NCBI GenBank assembly: GCA_002470165.1
Contig: DKNF01000138.1
Span: 1-5,102, forward strand
Source: Betaproteobacteria bacterium UBA7395
GTDB lineage: Bacteria; Pseudomonadota; Gammaproteobacteria; Burkholderiales; Rhodocyclaceae
Direction of reading: 5' to 3'
DNA length: 5,102 nt
Positions within the stretch are counted from its first letter, which is position 1, and every line of letters starts with the position of its first letter. Of this stretch, positions 1 through 5,102 are shown in pieces. The notes below the pieces were generated by a model, which saw only the letters and a program-made list of their open reading frames with translations, searched no databases and was not told where the DNA came from. The translations under genes were made by a program, and so were the position numbers.

Positions 1-607
1 CGTCGGCCGGCGTTTCGCCGGCTTCGGCCAGACGGAAATCGGGCGTGGGCAGCACATGCGCGGCGTGGCGCACCAGCGGCGCGTAGGCGTCCTTGAAAAT
101 GGCGACGTCGGTGACCGCCAGCGCGCCGACCGTCTCGCCGTGGTAGCTGCCGGCCAGGCAGAGGAATTCCGCCTTCTCCGGGCGGCCGACGTTGCGCCAG
201 TAATGAAAGCTCATCTTCAGCGCGATTTCGGTCGCCGAAGCGCCATCGGACGCGTAGAAGGCGTGGCCGAGCGAGCCGCCGGTCAGCGCCGACAGGCGCT
301 CGGACAGTTCGACCACGGGCTGGTGCGTGAAGCCGGCCAGCATCACGTGTTCGAGCGTTGCCAGTTGCTCCTGCAGCGCTGCGTTGATGCGCGGCTCGGC
401 GTGGCCGAACAGGTTGGTCCACCACGAGCTGATGCCGTCGAGGTAGCGCCGGCCGTCGAAGTCGATCAACCAGGGGCCTTCGCCACGGGCAATCGGCAGC
501 AGCGGCAGATGCGCCGGCGACGCCGTGTCGGCATGGTGGCGCATCTGCGTGCACGGATGCCAGACGGCAGCCTGACTGCGTGCCAGCCAGTCGGCGTTAC
601 GGCTCAT
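1..607 (-). CDS. bioA: BioA, adenosylmethionine-8-amino-7-oxononanoate aminotransferase (DAPA synthase), N-terminal part
   Basis: This PLP enzyme of biotin synthesis transfers the amino group of S-adenosylmethionine to KAPA to make DAPA, in the cytoplasm. Only the first 202 residues are in the window; the family is about 420-450 long, so the catalytic lysine lies beyond position 1. Visible family marks are WHPCTQM (residues 16-22, substrate pocket), DGISSWW (57-63), a phosphate-binding stretch [15 protein letters not shown] (118-132) and SYHGET (154-159), whose Tyr155 should stack on the cofactor. Residue 19 is Cys where E. coli BioA has Tyr17. The start ATG (607-605) overlaps the stop codon of the upstream DUF2863 gene as TGATG. 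I see no Shine-Dalgarno before it, so translation probably depends on re-initiation after that gene. Related class III aminotransferases are possible, but the WHPCTQM and SSWW motifs favour BioA strongly. Confidence 0.93.
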   Translation of the reverse strand, partial: MSRNADWLARSQAAVWHPCTQMRHHADTASPAHLPLLPIARGEGPWLIDFDGRRYLDGISSWWTNLFGHAEPRINAALQEQLATLEHVMLAGFTHQPVVELSERLSALTGGSLGHAFYASDGASATEIALKMSFHYWRNVGRPEKAEFLCLAGSYHGETVGALAVTDVAIFKDAYAPLVRHAAHVLPTPDFRLAEAGETPAD

Positions 608-1779
608 CAGTGCAGATGCTGCGAGGTGGCGGCCGGTTGTTCCGGCATTTCGGCATGGACCAGTTCGCCATCGATGTTGGGGAACATCGGTGCGCCGCAG
701 TCGTCGCAGAACTCCATCGGGAAGTGGTGATCGAGGAAGCGGACTTCCTTGACCCCGGTTTCGCGCAGCGCAGCCTCGATTTCGCCGGCGATGTCGGCGT
801 TCTCGTCATCACCGCCGAGCAGCGGCCAGACGATGCCGTGATAGACCGCCTCGCCATCCTTGGGACCGAGGCCGACGCGGTATTCCTCCAGCCGACGGTC
901 GTAGCAGGGGCCGATGACGGCGCGGATGGCATCGGGCATCAGGCCCAGCGTGGTCTGCAGGAAGGCGATCGAGGCCTTGGCCGAGTACGGGCGCGAGGCG
1001 CGGTCGGCGTTGCGGCAGGCGGCGTGATAGGCATCCGGCAGCAGCGGCTGCCAGGCGCAGCCGGTGAGCAGCGGTTCCAGGCTGGGGCTGCCCTGCTTGA
1101 TCCATTCCTTGAGCGAATCTTCCTTGCCGCCGTCCTTCTCGTTCCAGCGGAACAGGGCGTTGCCGCGTGGCACGGCAATGGCGCCGATCAGGTAGCGGAC
1201 ATCCGACAGGAAGCGGTTGGTTTCCGGGAGGTGGCTGCCGTCGACGGCAAGATGCTTGCCGGCCAGCGCGGCCTCACCGAGTTCGCGGGTCAGTTGCCAG
1301 GTGTCGCAGAAGCTGCGCGGCAACTGGTCCGGGCTGAACAGGAAGTCGGCCAGCGCCACCTTGGCCTGGCCGCCAAAGACGTGCGCGCCGAGTTGCACAG
1401 CGAGCGCCTGCAGCGAGCTCTTGGGCAACTGGCAGGCGGCGATCGAGAAGCGCGACCAGGCCAGCACCGGCGCGGCGAACAGCATGACTTCCCAGGGCTG
1501 GCCGTCAACGTCCAGGCGATGGGTTTCGGCGCGCGATTCGACCATGTCGGCGAGTTCGTCGTGGCCACGCGGGTTGGCTTCGAACAGCCGGTCGAGCGCG
1601 ATGTTGATGTCGTCTTCGCCGCCATTTTTGAGCAGGTTGTCCACGGCTTCGGCGAGTTGCGTTTCCCAGTAGGCGTCTTCCAGCTTGCCGCCGGATTCGG
1701 AAAGGCCGCCGGCCAGGCGTTGCAGTTCTGCCGCGTCGCGCGAAAGGCGGTCGCGCGAACCGAAGCGGGTACGTTTCAT
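607..1779 (-). CDS. DUF2863 family protein, function unknown
   Basis: A 390-residue soluble protein that I recognise as DUF2863, a family known mainly from betaproteobacteria and without assigned function. The N-terminus is basic ([12 protein letters not shown]). An acidic helical stretch follows at about 30-90 ([20 protein letters not shown], then [19 protein letters not shown]). The central part is rich in Leu, Ala and Trp, with no signal peptide or clear membrane span. Near the end, [18 protein letters not shown] carries one CxxC pair (Cys358, Cys361) beside two histidines, which looks like half a zinc ribbon; metal binding is inference. The ATG at 1779 has GGAA five bases upstream and is the first in-frame start. 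The stop overlaps the bioA start by one base, so the two genes are probably cotranscribed. The open frames on the opposite strand are GC-driven shadows: the family match and the outward promoter signals fix this strand. Confidence 0.87.
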   Translation of the reverse strand: MKRTRFGSRDRLSRDAAELQRLAGGLSESGGKLEDAYWETQLAEAVDNLLKNGGEDDINIALDRLFEANPRGHDELADMVESRAETHRLDVDGQPWEVMLFAAPVLAWSRFSIAACQLPKSSLQALAVQLGAHVFGGQAKVALADFLFSPDQLPRSFCDTWQLTRELGEAALAGKHLAVDGSHLPETNRFLSDVRYLIGAIAVPRGNALFRWNEKDGGKEDSLKEWIKQGSPSLEPLLTGCAWQPLLPDAYHAACRNADRASRPYSAKASIAFLQTTLGLMPDAIRAVIGPCYDRRLEEYRVGLGPKDGEAVYHGIVWPLLGGDDENADIAGEIEAALRETGVKEVRFLDHHFPMEFCDDCGAPMFPNIDGELVHAEMPEQPAATSQHLH

Positions 1780-1806
1780 CGGTGTTCCAAAAAAAGCAAA
1801 AGAGGA

Positions 1807-1815
1807 ATTTTAACA
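1807..1815 (-). promoter_or_regulatory. Putative extended -10 promoter for the DUF2863-bioA operon
   Basis: Read on the minus strand the sequence is TGTTAAAAT: an extended -10 TG motif, one base, then TAAAAT (five of six matches to TATAAT). It lies about 28 bases before the DUF2863 ATG, predicting a start site near 1800 and a leader of about 20 bases. I see no good -35 hexamer at 16-18 bases, as is usual for extended -10 promoters. This is a motif-based call only. Confidence 0.45.
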
Positions 1816-1820
1816 GCCGG

Positions 1821-1826
1821 TAAAAT
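1821..1826 (+). promoter_or_regulatory. Putative -10 box for yaaA
   Basis: TAAAAT on the plus strand lies 43 bases before the yaaA ATG and would give a start site near 1833 and a leader of about 37 bases. No recognisable -35 hexamer stands 16-18 bases upstream, so it may need an activator. It is the mirror image of the divergent TAAAAT box at 1812-1807. Confidence 0.3.
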
Positions 1827-1869
1827 CGGGCGTCGTGTTAAACCGCAAAACTGCCGACAGGTTCCCGTC

Positions 1870-2643
1870 ATGCTGATCTTCCTTTCCCCCGCCAAATCGC
1901 TCGATTACAAGACCCCGCCGCATGTTTCGACCTTTTCGCAGCCGGTTTTCCTGGATCGCTCGCAGACGCTGATCGACCAGTTGCGCGCGCTGTCGCCGGC
2001 CGACATCGCCAACTTGATGGATCTCTCCGACCAACTGGCGCTGCTCAATTTCAACCGCTACGCCGAGTGGTCGCAACCGTTTACGCCGGACAACGCCAAG
2101 CAGGCCGTGCTCGCCTTCGACGGCGATGTCTACGATGGCCTGTCGGCGAAGACCCTGTCCGCTGCCGACCTCGACTTCGCCCAGCAGCAGGTGCGCATCC
2201 TTTCCGGGCTCTACGGCATCCTCAAGCCGCTCGACCTGATGCAGCCCTATCGACTCGAAATGGGAACGAAATTCGCCAACCGCAGCGGCAAGGATCTTTA
2301 CGCCTTCTGGGGCGAAACCCTGCTCGACGCGATCAACGCCGAACTCGACGCAATGCCGCGACCGGTGGTGGTCAATCTCGCGTCCGAGGAATATTTCAAG
2401 GCGGCGGTCGGGCGCAAGCTCAAGGGAACGCTGATCCAGCCGGTGTTCGAGGACTGGAAGGGCGGCAAGTACAAGATCATCAGCTTCTTCGCCAAGAAGG
2501 CGCGCGGCCTGATGACGCGCTACGCCGTGCTCAACCGGCTGACCGCGCCGGAAGGCCTGAAGGATTTCGATAGCGAGGGCTACGCCTTCGCCCCGGAAGC
2601 CTCCGACGACAAGACCTGGGTGTTCCGCCGCCGGCAGGAGTGA
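1870..2643 (+). CDS. yaaA: YaaA, peroxide stress resistance protein (UPF0246/DUF328)
   Basis: A 257-residue cytoplasmic protein that matches the YaaA family over its full usual length. Family landmarks run in order: [11 protein letters not shown] at residues 2-12, FDGDVYDGL in the first half, [23 protein letters not shown] in the middle, NLASEEYF, and a C-terminal stretch [20 protein letters not shown]. In E. coli, YaaA belongs to the OxyR regulon and limits unincorporated ferrous iron during hydrogen peroxide stress, so Fenton damage falls; the E. coli protein has also been reported to bind DNA through a helix-hairpin-helix-like element. The same open frame continues upstream to about 580, but homology begins exactly at the ATG at 1870, and the upstream part is antisense to DUF2863. 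A weak Shine-Dalgarno (GACAGG) lies eight bases before the ATG. The gene converges on trxC and shares no transcript with the genes downstream. Confidence 0.96.
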   Translation: MLIFLSPAKSLDYKTPPHVSTFSQPVFLDRSQTLIDQLRALSPADIANLMDLSDQLALLNFNRYAEWSQPFTPDNAKQAVLAFDGDVYDGLSAKTLSAADLDFAQQQVRILSGLYGILKPLDLMQPYRLEMGTKFANRSGKDLYAFWGETLLDAINAELDAMPRPVVVNLASEEYFKAAVGRKLKGTLIQPVFEDWKGGKYKIISFFAKKARGLMTRYAVLNRLTAPEGLKDFDSEGYAFAPEASDDKTWVFRRRQE

Positions 2644-2688
2644 AGCAGCCCGAAGTTTTCCCTTTACCCGGGCCGCCCTAACAGCGAC

Positions 2689-3123
2689 TTACCGCTTGCT
2701 GCGGACCCAGCGCACGATGTCGGCCGCGCCCATGGCGCCGGCTTGGCGGGCGATTTCGCGGCCGTCTTTGAATAGCGCCAGCGTCGGGATGCTGCGGATG
2801 CCATGACGGCTGGCGAGCATCTGTTCGGTTTCGGTATCCACCTTGGCCAGACGGACCAGCGGTTCCAGATCGGCGGCCGCCTGCTCGAACTGCGGCGCCA
2901 TCATGCGGCAGGGCGCACACCAGGGTGCCCAGAAATCGACCAGGACCGGGATGTCGTTGCGGGCGATCATTTTGTCGAAGCTGGCATCGGTCAACGCCAC
3001 CGGGTGCCCGGTGAACAAGGCCTGTCCGCATTTGCCGCACACCGGGCTTTCCCGTAGCCGTGCCTGCGGTACGCGATTCACCGCGGTGCAATGCGGACAG
3101 ACGATGTGCAGGTTTTCTTCCAT
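2689..3123 (-). CDS. trxC: Thioredoxin 2 (TrxC) with N-terminal zinc ribbon
   Basis: A 144-residue cytoplasmic disulfide reductase, the length expected for TrxC. An N-terminal zinc-binding module has Cys9-x2-Cys12 and Cys29-x2-Cys32, aligned with the four zinc cysteines of E. coli thioredoxin 2. A thioredoxin fold follows with active site FWAPWCAPC (Cys69 and Cys72) and the cis-proline loop IRSIPT (Pro113). The active-site dipeptide is Ala-Pro instead of the common Gly-Pro. I chose the ATG at 3123 because TrxC homology starts there and a purine-rich GAAGAG lies nine bases upstream; a TTG at 3159 would add 12 unconserved residues. In E. coli, trxC is induced by OxyR under peroxide. Here it stands alone between the dps terminator and the convergent yaaA, so it should have its own promoter within 3124-3195, although I see no clear -35/-10 pair. 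Confidence 0.96.
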   Translation of the reverse strand: MEENLHIVCPHCTAVNRVPQARLRESPVCGKCGQALFTGHPVALTDASFDKMIARNDIPVLVDFWAPWCAPCRMMAPQFEQAAADLEPLVRLAKVDTETEQMLASRHGIRSIPTLALFKDGREIARQAGAMGAADIVRWVRSKR

Positions 3124-3137
3124 GACCGTTTTCTCTT

Positions 3138-3162
3138 CATTGACTTGATGTCTGGTCAAATG
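3138..3162. repeat. Imperfect inverted repeat upstream of trxC, possible operator
   Basis: TTGAC (3140-3144) and GTCAA (3155-3159) are perfect inverted arms separated by ten bases. The similarity extends outward as CATTGAC against GTCAAATG with one extra base. The repeat ends about 15 bases before the trxC ATG, so it could be a dimeric regulator site or a hairpin in the leader. It does not match the four-part OxyR pattern. A chance occurrence is quite possible. Confidence 0.25.
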
Positions 3163-3195
3163 GCGATGTTCCGGCGGAAATCAATCGATGCACCG

Positions 3196-3227
3196 AAAAA
3201 AACAAGGGCAGGATCGCAATCCTGCCC
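3196..3227 (-). terminator. Rho-independent terminator of dps
   Basis: On the minus strand, a perfect nine-base stem GGGCAGGAT/ATCCTGCCC closes a TGCG loop (3227-3206) and is followed directly by TTGTTTTTTT (3205-3196). It begins 11 bases after the dps stop codon. There is no T tract on the plus-strand side, so it acts on dps transcripts only and insulates trxC from dps. Confidence 0.95.
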
Positions 3228-3238
3228 AGGCTGGCGCC

Positions 3239-3733
3239 TCAGTCTTCGAGCAGGCTGCGCAGCATCCAGGCGGTCTTTTCATGGACCTCCAGGCGCTGGG
3301 TCAGCAGGTCGGCGGTCGGCTGGTCATCGGCCGCGTCGACCACCGGGAACAGCTTGCGCGCGGTGCGGGCGGTGGCTTCCTGCGCAGCAACCAGGTGGCG
3401 GATCATGTCGTCGGCGCTCGGTACGCCCTCGACTTCCTTGATCGAGGCGAGCTTGACGAATTCCTTGTAGGTGCCCGGTGCCGGGAAGCCCAGCGCGCGG
3501 ATGCGCTCGGCGATCATGTCGAGGGCGTTCCACTGCTCGGTATATTGACCCATGAACATGTTGTGCAGGCTGTTGAACTGCGGGCCTTTGACGTTCCAGT
3601 GGAAGTTGTGGGTCATCAGGTACAGCGTGTAGCTGTCGGCCAGCAGGGCGGACAGGCCGGCGACGATCTTCTTGCGGTCGGCTTCGGCAATGCCGATATC
3701 GATGTTCGGGGTCTTGGTTTTCTTGGCGCTCAT
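3239..3733 (-). CDS. dps: Dps family DNA-protecting ferritin-like protein
   Basis: A 164-residue member of the Dps/ferritin-like family. These proteins assemble as a 12-subunit shell that oxidises ferrous iron using hydrogen peroxide, stores ferric iron and often coats DNA. The intersubunit ferroxidase ligands are all present with E. coli spacing: His45 (in NFHWNVKGP), His57 (SLH), Asp72 and Glu76 ([12 protein letters not shown]). The N-terminal tail has several lysines (SAKKTKTPN), in keeping with DNA contact, but DNA binding is inference. The ATG at 3733 is preceded by a strong Shine-Dalgarno (AGGAG, seven-base spacing); an upstream in-frame start at 3790 would add 19 proline-rich unconserved residues. 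It is followed by an intrinsic terminator and is probably monocistronic, with its promoter in the 157-base gap before it. Confidence 0.96.
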   Translation of the reverse strand: MSAKKTKTPNIDIGIAEADRKKIVAGLSALLADSYTLYLMTHNFHWNVKGPQFNSLHNMFMGQYTEQWNALDMIAERIRALGFPAPGTYKEFVKLASIKEVEGVPSADDMIRHLVAAQEATARTARKLFPVVDAADDQPTADLLTQRLEVHEKTAWMLRSLLED

Positions 3734-3740
3734 GACGGTT

Positions 3741-3745
3741 CTCCT
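3741..3745 (-). promoter_or_regulatory. Ribosome binding site of dps
   Basis: AGGAG on the minus strand, seven bases before the ATG at 3733. It is the only near-consensus Shine-Dalgarno in this window, fits a protein made in large amounts, and decides the dps start against the upstream in-frame alternative at 3790. Confidence 0.85.
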
Positions 3746-3849
3746 GAAATAAGTCAGCGGGTTGACTATGGCCGGCGGCGGCACTGGCAAAACTCGGCGG
3801 GCCGTTTCCGGATGAATCCTGCGGTGGCAAGGGTTTTACGTCTTTGCCT

Positions 3850-3856
3850 AATATAG
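3850..3856 (-). promoter_or_regulatory. Putative dps promoter -10 (sigma-S-like CTATATT)
   Basis: On the minus strand GCTATATTA resembles the sigma-S extended -10 (CTATACT type) and also the sigma-70 -10. A TTGGCT lies 19 bases upstream, a loose -35. The start site would fall near 3843 and give a leader of about 110 bases, beginning with a small hairpin (GGCAA/TTGCC, 3848-3826). The rest of the gap 3734-3890 shows only GC-rich short repeats. Stationary-phase control of dps is known in enterics; here it is inferred. Confidence 0.35.
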
Positions 3857-3876
3857 CGCATATCCCGCCGGCCTAG

Positions 3877-3897
3877 CCAATGGAAGCGCGCTATTGG
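3877..3897. repeat. Short inverted repeat at the 3' end of the PIN gene
   Basis: CCAAT (3877-3881) and ATTGG (3893-3897) flank an AGCGCGCT palindrome and overlap the stop codon of the PIN gene. It could weakly end or stabilise the PIN transcript, but there is no T tract, so it is not a standard intrinsic terminator. Read-through from the PIN gene into dps remains possible. Confidence 0.25.
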
Positions 3898-4328
3898 GGA
3901 GATTGTCCCTGCGTATCGATCAACAACGACGCCTCTTTCGGCTTGACAATACGAAACGCCAGCTTGGTACGCCCGCGCAATTTGAGCAGCGCCTTGTCCT
4001 TGCTGACCAGCAGGTCGGCGCCGCTGCGTTCGGCCAGTTCGAGGAACTTCTGGTCGTCGCGGTCCTTGCACCGGGGCAGGGGGGCGGCTTCGCCGGCGGG
4101 AACGACGGTGATCAGGGCGCTGTAGCGGGCGTAGCGCTCGGCGATCATGTCCGGCGTCAGCTTCAGTTGCGGGTAGGTCAGGACGCGCTGCAGTTCGTCG
4201 AGCGTGCGCTCGTCGACCAGGCATTCGATGCGCCCGGCTTCCAGCGCGGCCATGATCGGGACGGCATCCACGTTGGCCCAGTGGAAGAGGTCGAGGACGA
4301 CGTTGGTGTCGAGGACGATGCGTAACAT
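3891..4328 (-). CDS. PIN-domain ribonuclease-like protein (COG1569/TIGR00305 putative toxin family)
   Basis: A 145-residue single-domain PIN protein, a fold of metal-dependent ribonucleases that includes VapC toxins. The acidic metal ligands are recognisable: Asp7 in VLDTNVVLD, Glu45 in LDELQRVL, Asp91/Asp92 in CKDRDDQKFLELA and Asp111 in LLVSKDKALL. The arrangement and length fit the COG1569 'putative toxin component, PIN family' group better than classical VapC. No antitoxin-sized gene is adjacent: upstream is the divergent dus gene, and downstream is the dps promoter region, so it looks like a solitary gene. The ATG at 4328 lies only eight bases from a perfect TATAAT on the same strand, so the mRNA is likely leaderless or nearly so; no Shine-Dalgarno is visible. 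Nuclease activity and RNA target are unknown. Confidence 0.88.
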   Translation of the reverse strand: MLRIVLDTNVVLDLFHWANVDAVPIMAALEAGRIECLVDERTLDELQRVLTYPQLKLTPDMIAERYARYSALITVVPAGEAAPLPRCKDRDDQKFLELAERSGADLLVSKDKALLKLRGRTKLAFRIVKPKEASLLIDTQGQSPQ

Positions 4329-4336
4329 GGGGCGGG

Positions 4337-4342
4337 ATTATA
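4337..4342 (-). promoter_or_regulatory. Consensus -10 box for the PIN gene, inside a shared palindrome
   Basis: TATAAT on the minus strand, within the palindrome ATTATAAT (4337-4344). A normal start site, about seven bases on, falls at about 4330 and leaves a leader of only one or two bases before the ATG at 4328. No good -35 is seen 16-18 bases upstream. Confidence 0.55.
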
Positions 4343-4344
4343 AT
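4339..4344 (+). promoter_or_regulatory. Consensus -10 box for the dus gene, inside a shared palindrome
   Basis: TATAAT on the plus strand, overlapping the opposite-strand -10 by four bases. The start site would lie near 4351, giving the dus gene a leader of about 29 bases. The 16-18-base upstream position (inside the PIN gene) does not hold a recognisable -35 hexamer. Confidence 0.55.
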
Positions 4345-4379
4345 GCGCGCCTTTTCAAGCATTTGCCGAAAGTTTCCCG

Positions 4380-5102
4380 ATGTCCCGAATTCTCCTCGCC
4401 CCGCTGGAGGGCCTCGCCGATCCGCTGTTGCGGAACGTGCTGACGGCGGTCGGCGGTTACGACTGGGGGATTTGCGAATTCGTCCGGGTGTCGAACAACG
4501 TGCTGCCGGCGAAGACTTTCCTGCGTACCTGCCCGGAATTGCTCAATGGCAGCCGGACCGAGTCGGGGACGCCGATGCGCGTGCAGTTGCTCGGTTCCGA
4601 TCCGGAGTTGATGGCGGCCAATGCGCGTCGCCTGGTAACGCTGGACCCGGCCGGCGTCGATATCAACTTCGGCTGTCCGGCGCCGACCGTGTTCCGTCAT
4701 CGCGGCGGTTCGGCGTTGCTCGGCGAGCCTGAATTGCTGCAGCGCATCGTCGCCGCAGTGCGCGCCGAGGTGCCGGCGCACATTCCATTCACCGCCAAGA
4801 TGCGTTTGGGCATCGACGATACGAATCTGGCCGTGGCTTGCGCACAGGCGCTGCAGGCCGGCGGCATCGACGAACTGATCGTGCATGCGCGGACCCGTGT
4901 CGATGGTTACCGGCCGCCGGCGCGCTGGGAATGGATCGCGCGTATCCGTGAAGCCATCGCCATTCCGATCATCGCCAACGGCGAGGTGTGGACGGTCGAC
5001 GACTACCATGCCTGCCGGGCGGCAACGGCCTGTGCCGACATCATGCTCGGCCGCGGTGCGGTGGCCGACCCGCTGCTGGCGCAACGCATCCGCGGCCACG
5101 AG
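4380..5102 (+). CDS. dusC: tRNA-dihydrouridine(16) synthase DusC, N-terminal part
   Basis: An FMN-dependent enzyme that reduces uridine to dihydrouridine in the D-loop of tRNA using NADPH. The window holds 241 residues and ends inside the gene, whose family is about 310-320 long. The TIM-barrel start ILLAPLEGLADPLLR (4-18), EFVRVSNNVLP (33-43), VRVQLLG-type strand (67-72), INFGCPAPT with catalytic-type Cys99, KMRLG, IVHART and PIIANGEVW with MLGRGA for FMN phosphate binding are all present. The CEFVRV and CPELLNGSRTESGTPMRVQLLG stretches match E. coli DusC, which modifies U16, more closely than DusA or DusB, so I assign DusC; the position specificity is inference. The ATG at 4380 agrees with the homologue's N-terminus, and a weak GAAAG lies seven bases upstream. 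It is divergent from the PIN gene and shares its promoter palindrome. Confidence 0.94.
   Translation, partial: MSRILLAPLEGLADPLLRNVLTAVGGYDWGICEFVRVSNNVLPAKTFLRTCPELLNGSRTESGTPMRVQLLGSDPELMAANARRLVTLDPAGVDINFGCPAPTVFRHRGGSALLGEPELLQRIVAAVRAEVPAHIPFTAKMRLGIDDTNLAVACAQALQAGGIDELIVHARTRVDGYRPPARWEWIARIREAIAIPIIANGEVWTVDDYHACRAATACADIMLGRGAVADPLLAQRIRGHE

Noticed and set aside
56..730. Plus-strand 224-residue open frame opposite bioA
   Set aside because: It is the mirror of bioA codons; the translation is Arg/Ala/Gln-rich with no recognisable motif, while the minus strand encodes clear BioA.
580..1869. Plus-strand open frame that runs uninterrupted into yaaA and would make a 687-residue fusion protein
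   Set aside because: It is antisense to the DUF2863 gene, its translation resembles no family, and YaaA homology begins exactly at the ATG at 1870. High GC content explains the open antisense frame.
2648..2673. Hairpin GCCCG/CGGGC between the convergent yaaA and trxC stop codons as a bidirectional terminator
   Set aside because: The stem has only five pairs with a 16-base loop, and there is no T tract on either side. How yaaA and trxC transcripts end cannot be seen from the sequence.
3124..3159. Longer trxC start at a TTG, adding 12 residues
   Set aside because: The extension is not shared with TrxC proteins, and the ATG at 3123 has a purine-rich GAAGAG at suitable spacing.
3856..3894. Possible OxyR site upstream of dps (ATAG-7-CCAT spacing on the minus strand)
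   Set aside because: The first two quarter sites match well, but the third and fourth do not (about 10 of 16 key bases overall), and the match overlaps the PIN stop codon. No better OxyR pattern was found upstream of trxC or yaaA.
3894..4325. Plus-strand 143-residue open frame opposite the PIN gene, considered as a possible antitoxin
   Set aside because: It covers the PIN gene almost exactly in antisense, has a Gly/Val/Asp/Gln-rich shadow composition and no antitoxin DNA-binding motif.
3766..4362. Minus-strand 198-residue Arg/Pro-rich open frame across the PIN gene and dps leader
   Set aside because: It is an out-of-frame shadow of the PIN gene, with no motif and no ribosome binding site.
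4338..5099. Minus-strand 253-residue open frame opposite dusC
   Set aside because: It is an antisense shadow with Arg/His-rich composition and no family resemblance; the plus strand gives full DusC motifs.

Overview
The window is compact, GC-rich bacterial DNA with seven protein genes, two of them cut by the window edges, and no RNA gene, insertion sequence or CRISPR array that I can see. The gene set (a DUF2863 protein, a BioA with the WHPCTQM motif, YaaA, a zinc-ribbon thioredoxin, a Dps protein and a DusC-type tRNA enzyme) points to a betaproteobacterium. Rhodocyclales (the Dechloromonas/Azonexus type) is my best guess, made from gene content and base composition only.

Layout. Positions 1-607 (minus) hold the N-terminal half of bioA (biotin synthesis). 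It overlaps by one base (TGATG) the end of a DUF2863 gene at 607-1779 (minus), so the two look like one translationally coupled operon. A 90-base divergent intergenic region separates DUF2863 from yaaA (1870-2643, plus). yaaA converges on trxC (2689-3123, minus), with only 45 bases between the stop codons. Upstream of trxC lie a strong intrinsic terminator (3196-3227) and the dps gene (3239-3733, minus). Upstream of dps is a 157-base leader or promoter region, then a PIN-domain ribonuclease gene (3891-4328, minus). That gene is divergent from a dusC-type tRNA-dihydrouridine synthase (4380 to the window end, plus).

How the genes work together. The central block (yaaA, trxC, dps) brings together three homologues of genes that belong to the OxyR hydrogen-peroxide regulon in E. 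coli, where they lie far apart. YaaA lowers free ferrous iron, Dps oxidises and stores iron and protects DNA, and thioredoxin 2 repairs oxidised thiols. Together they would form a small peroxide-defence neighbourhood, although they are not one operon and I found no convincing OxyR site. The flanks are metabolic (biotin) and translational (tRNA D16 modification, with an orphan PIN nuclease next to it).

The most unusual non-coding signals are the two divergent intergenic regions. In 4329-4379 an 8-bp perfect palindrome, ATTATAAT, places a consensus -10 box on both strands, and the PIN mRNA it would make is almost leaderless. In 1780-1869 two TAAAAT boxes sit as mirrored arms facing outward. I see no clearly new defence or mobile system here; the sequence looks like ordinary core chromosome.
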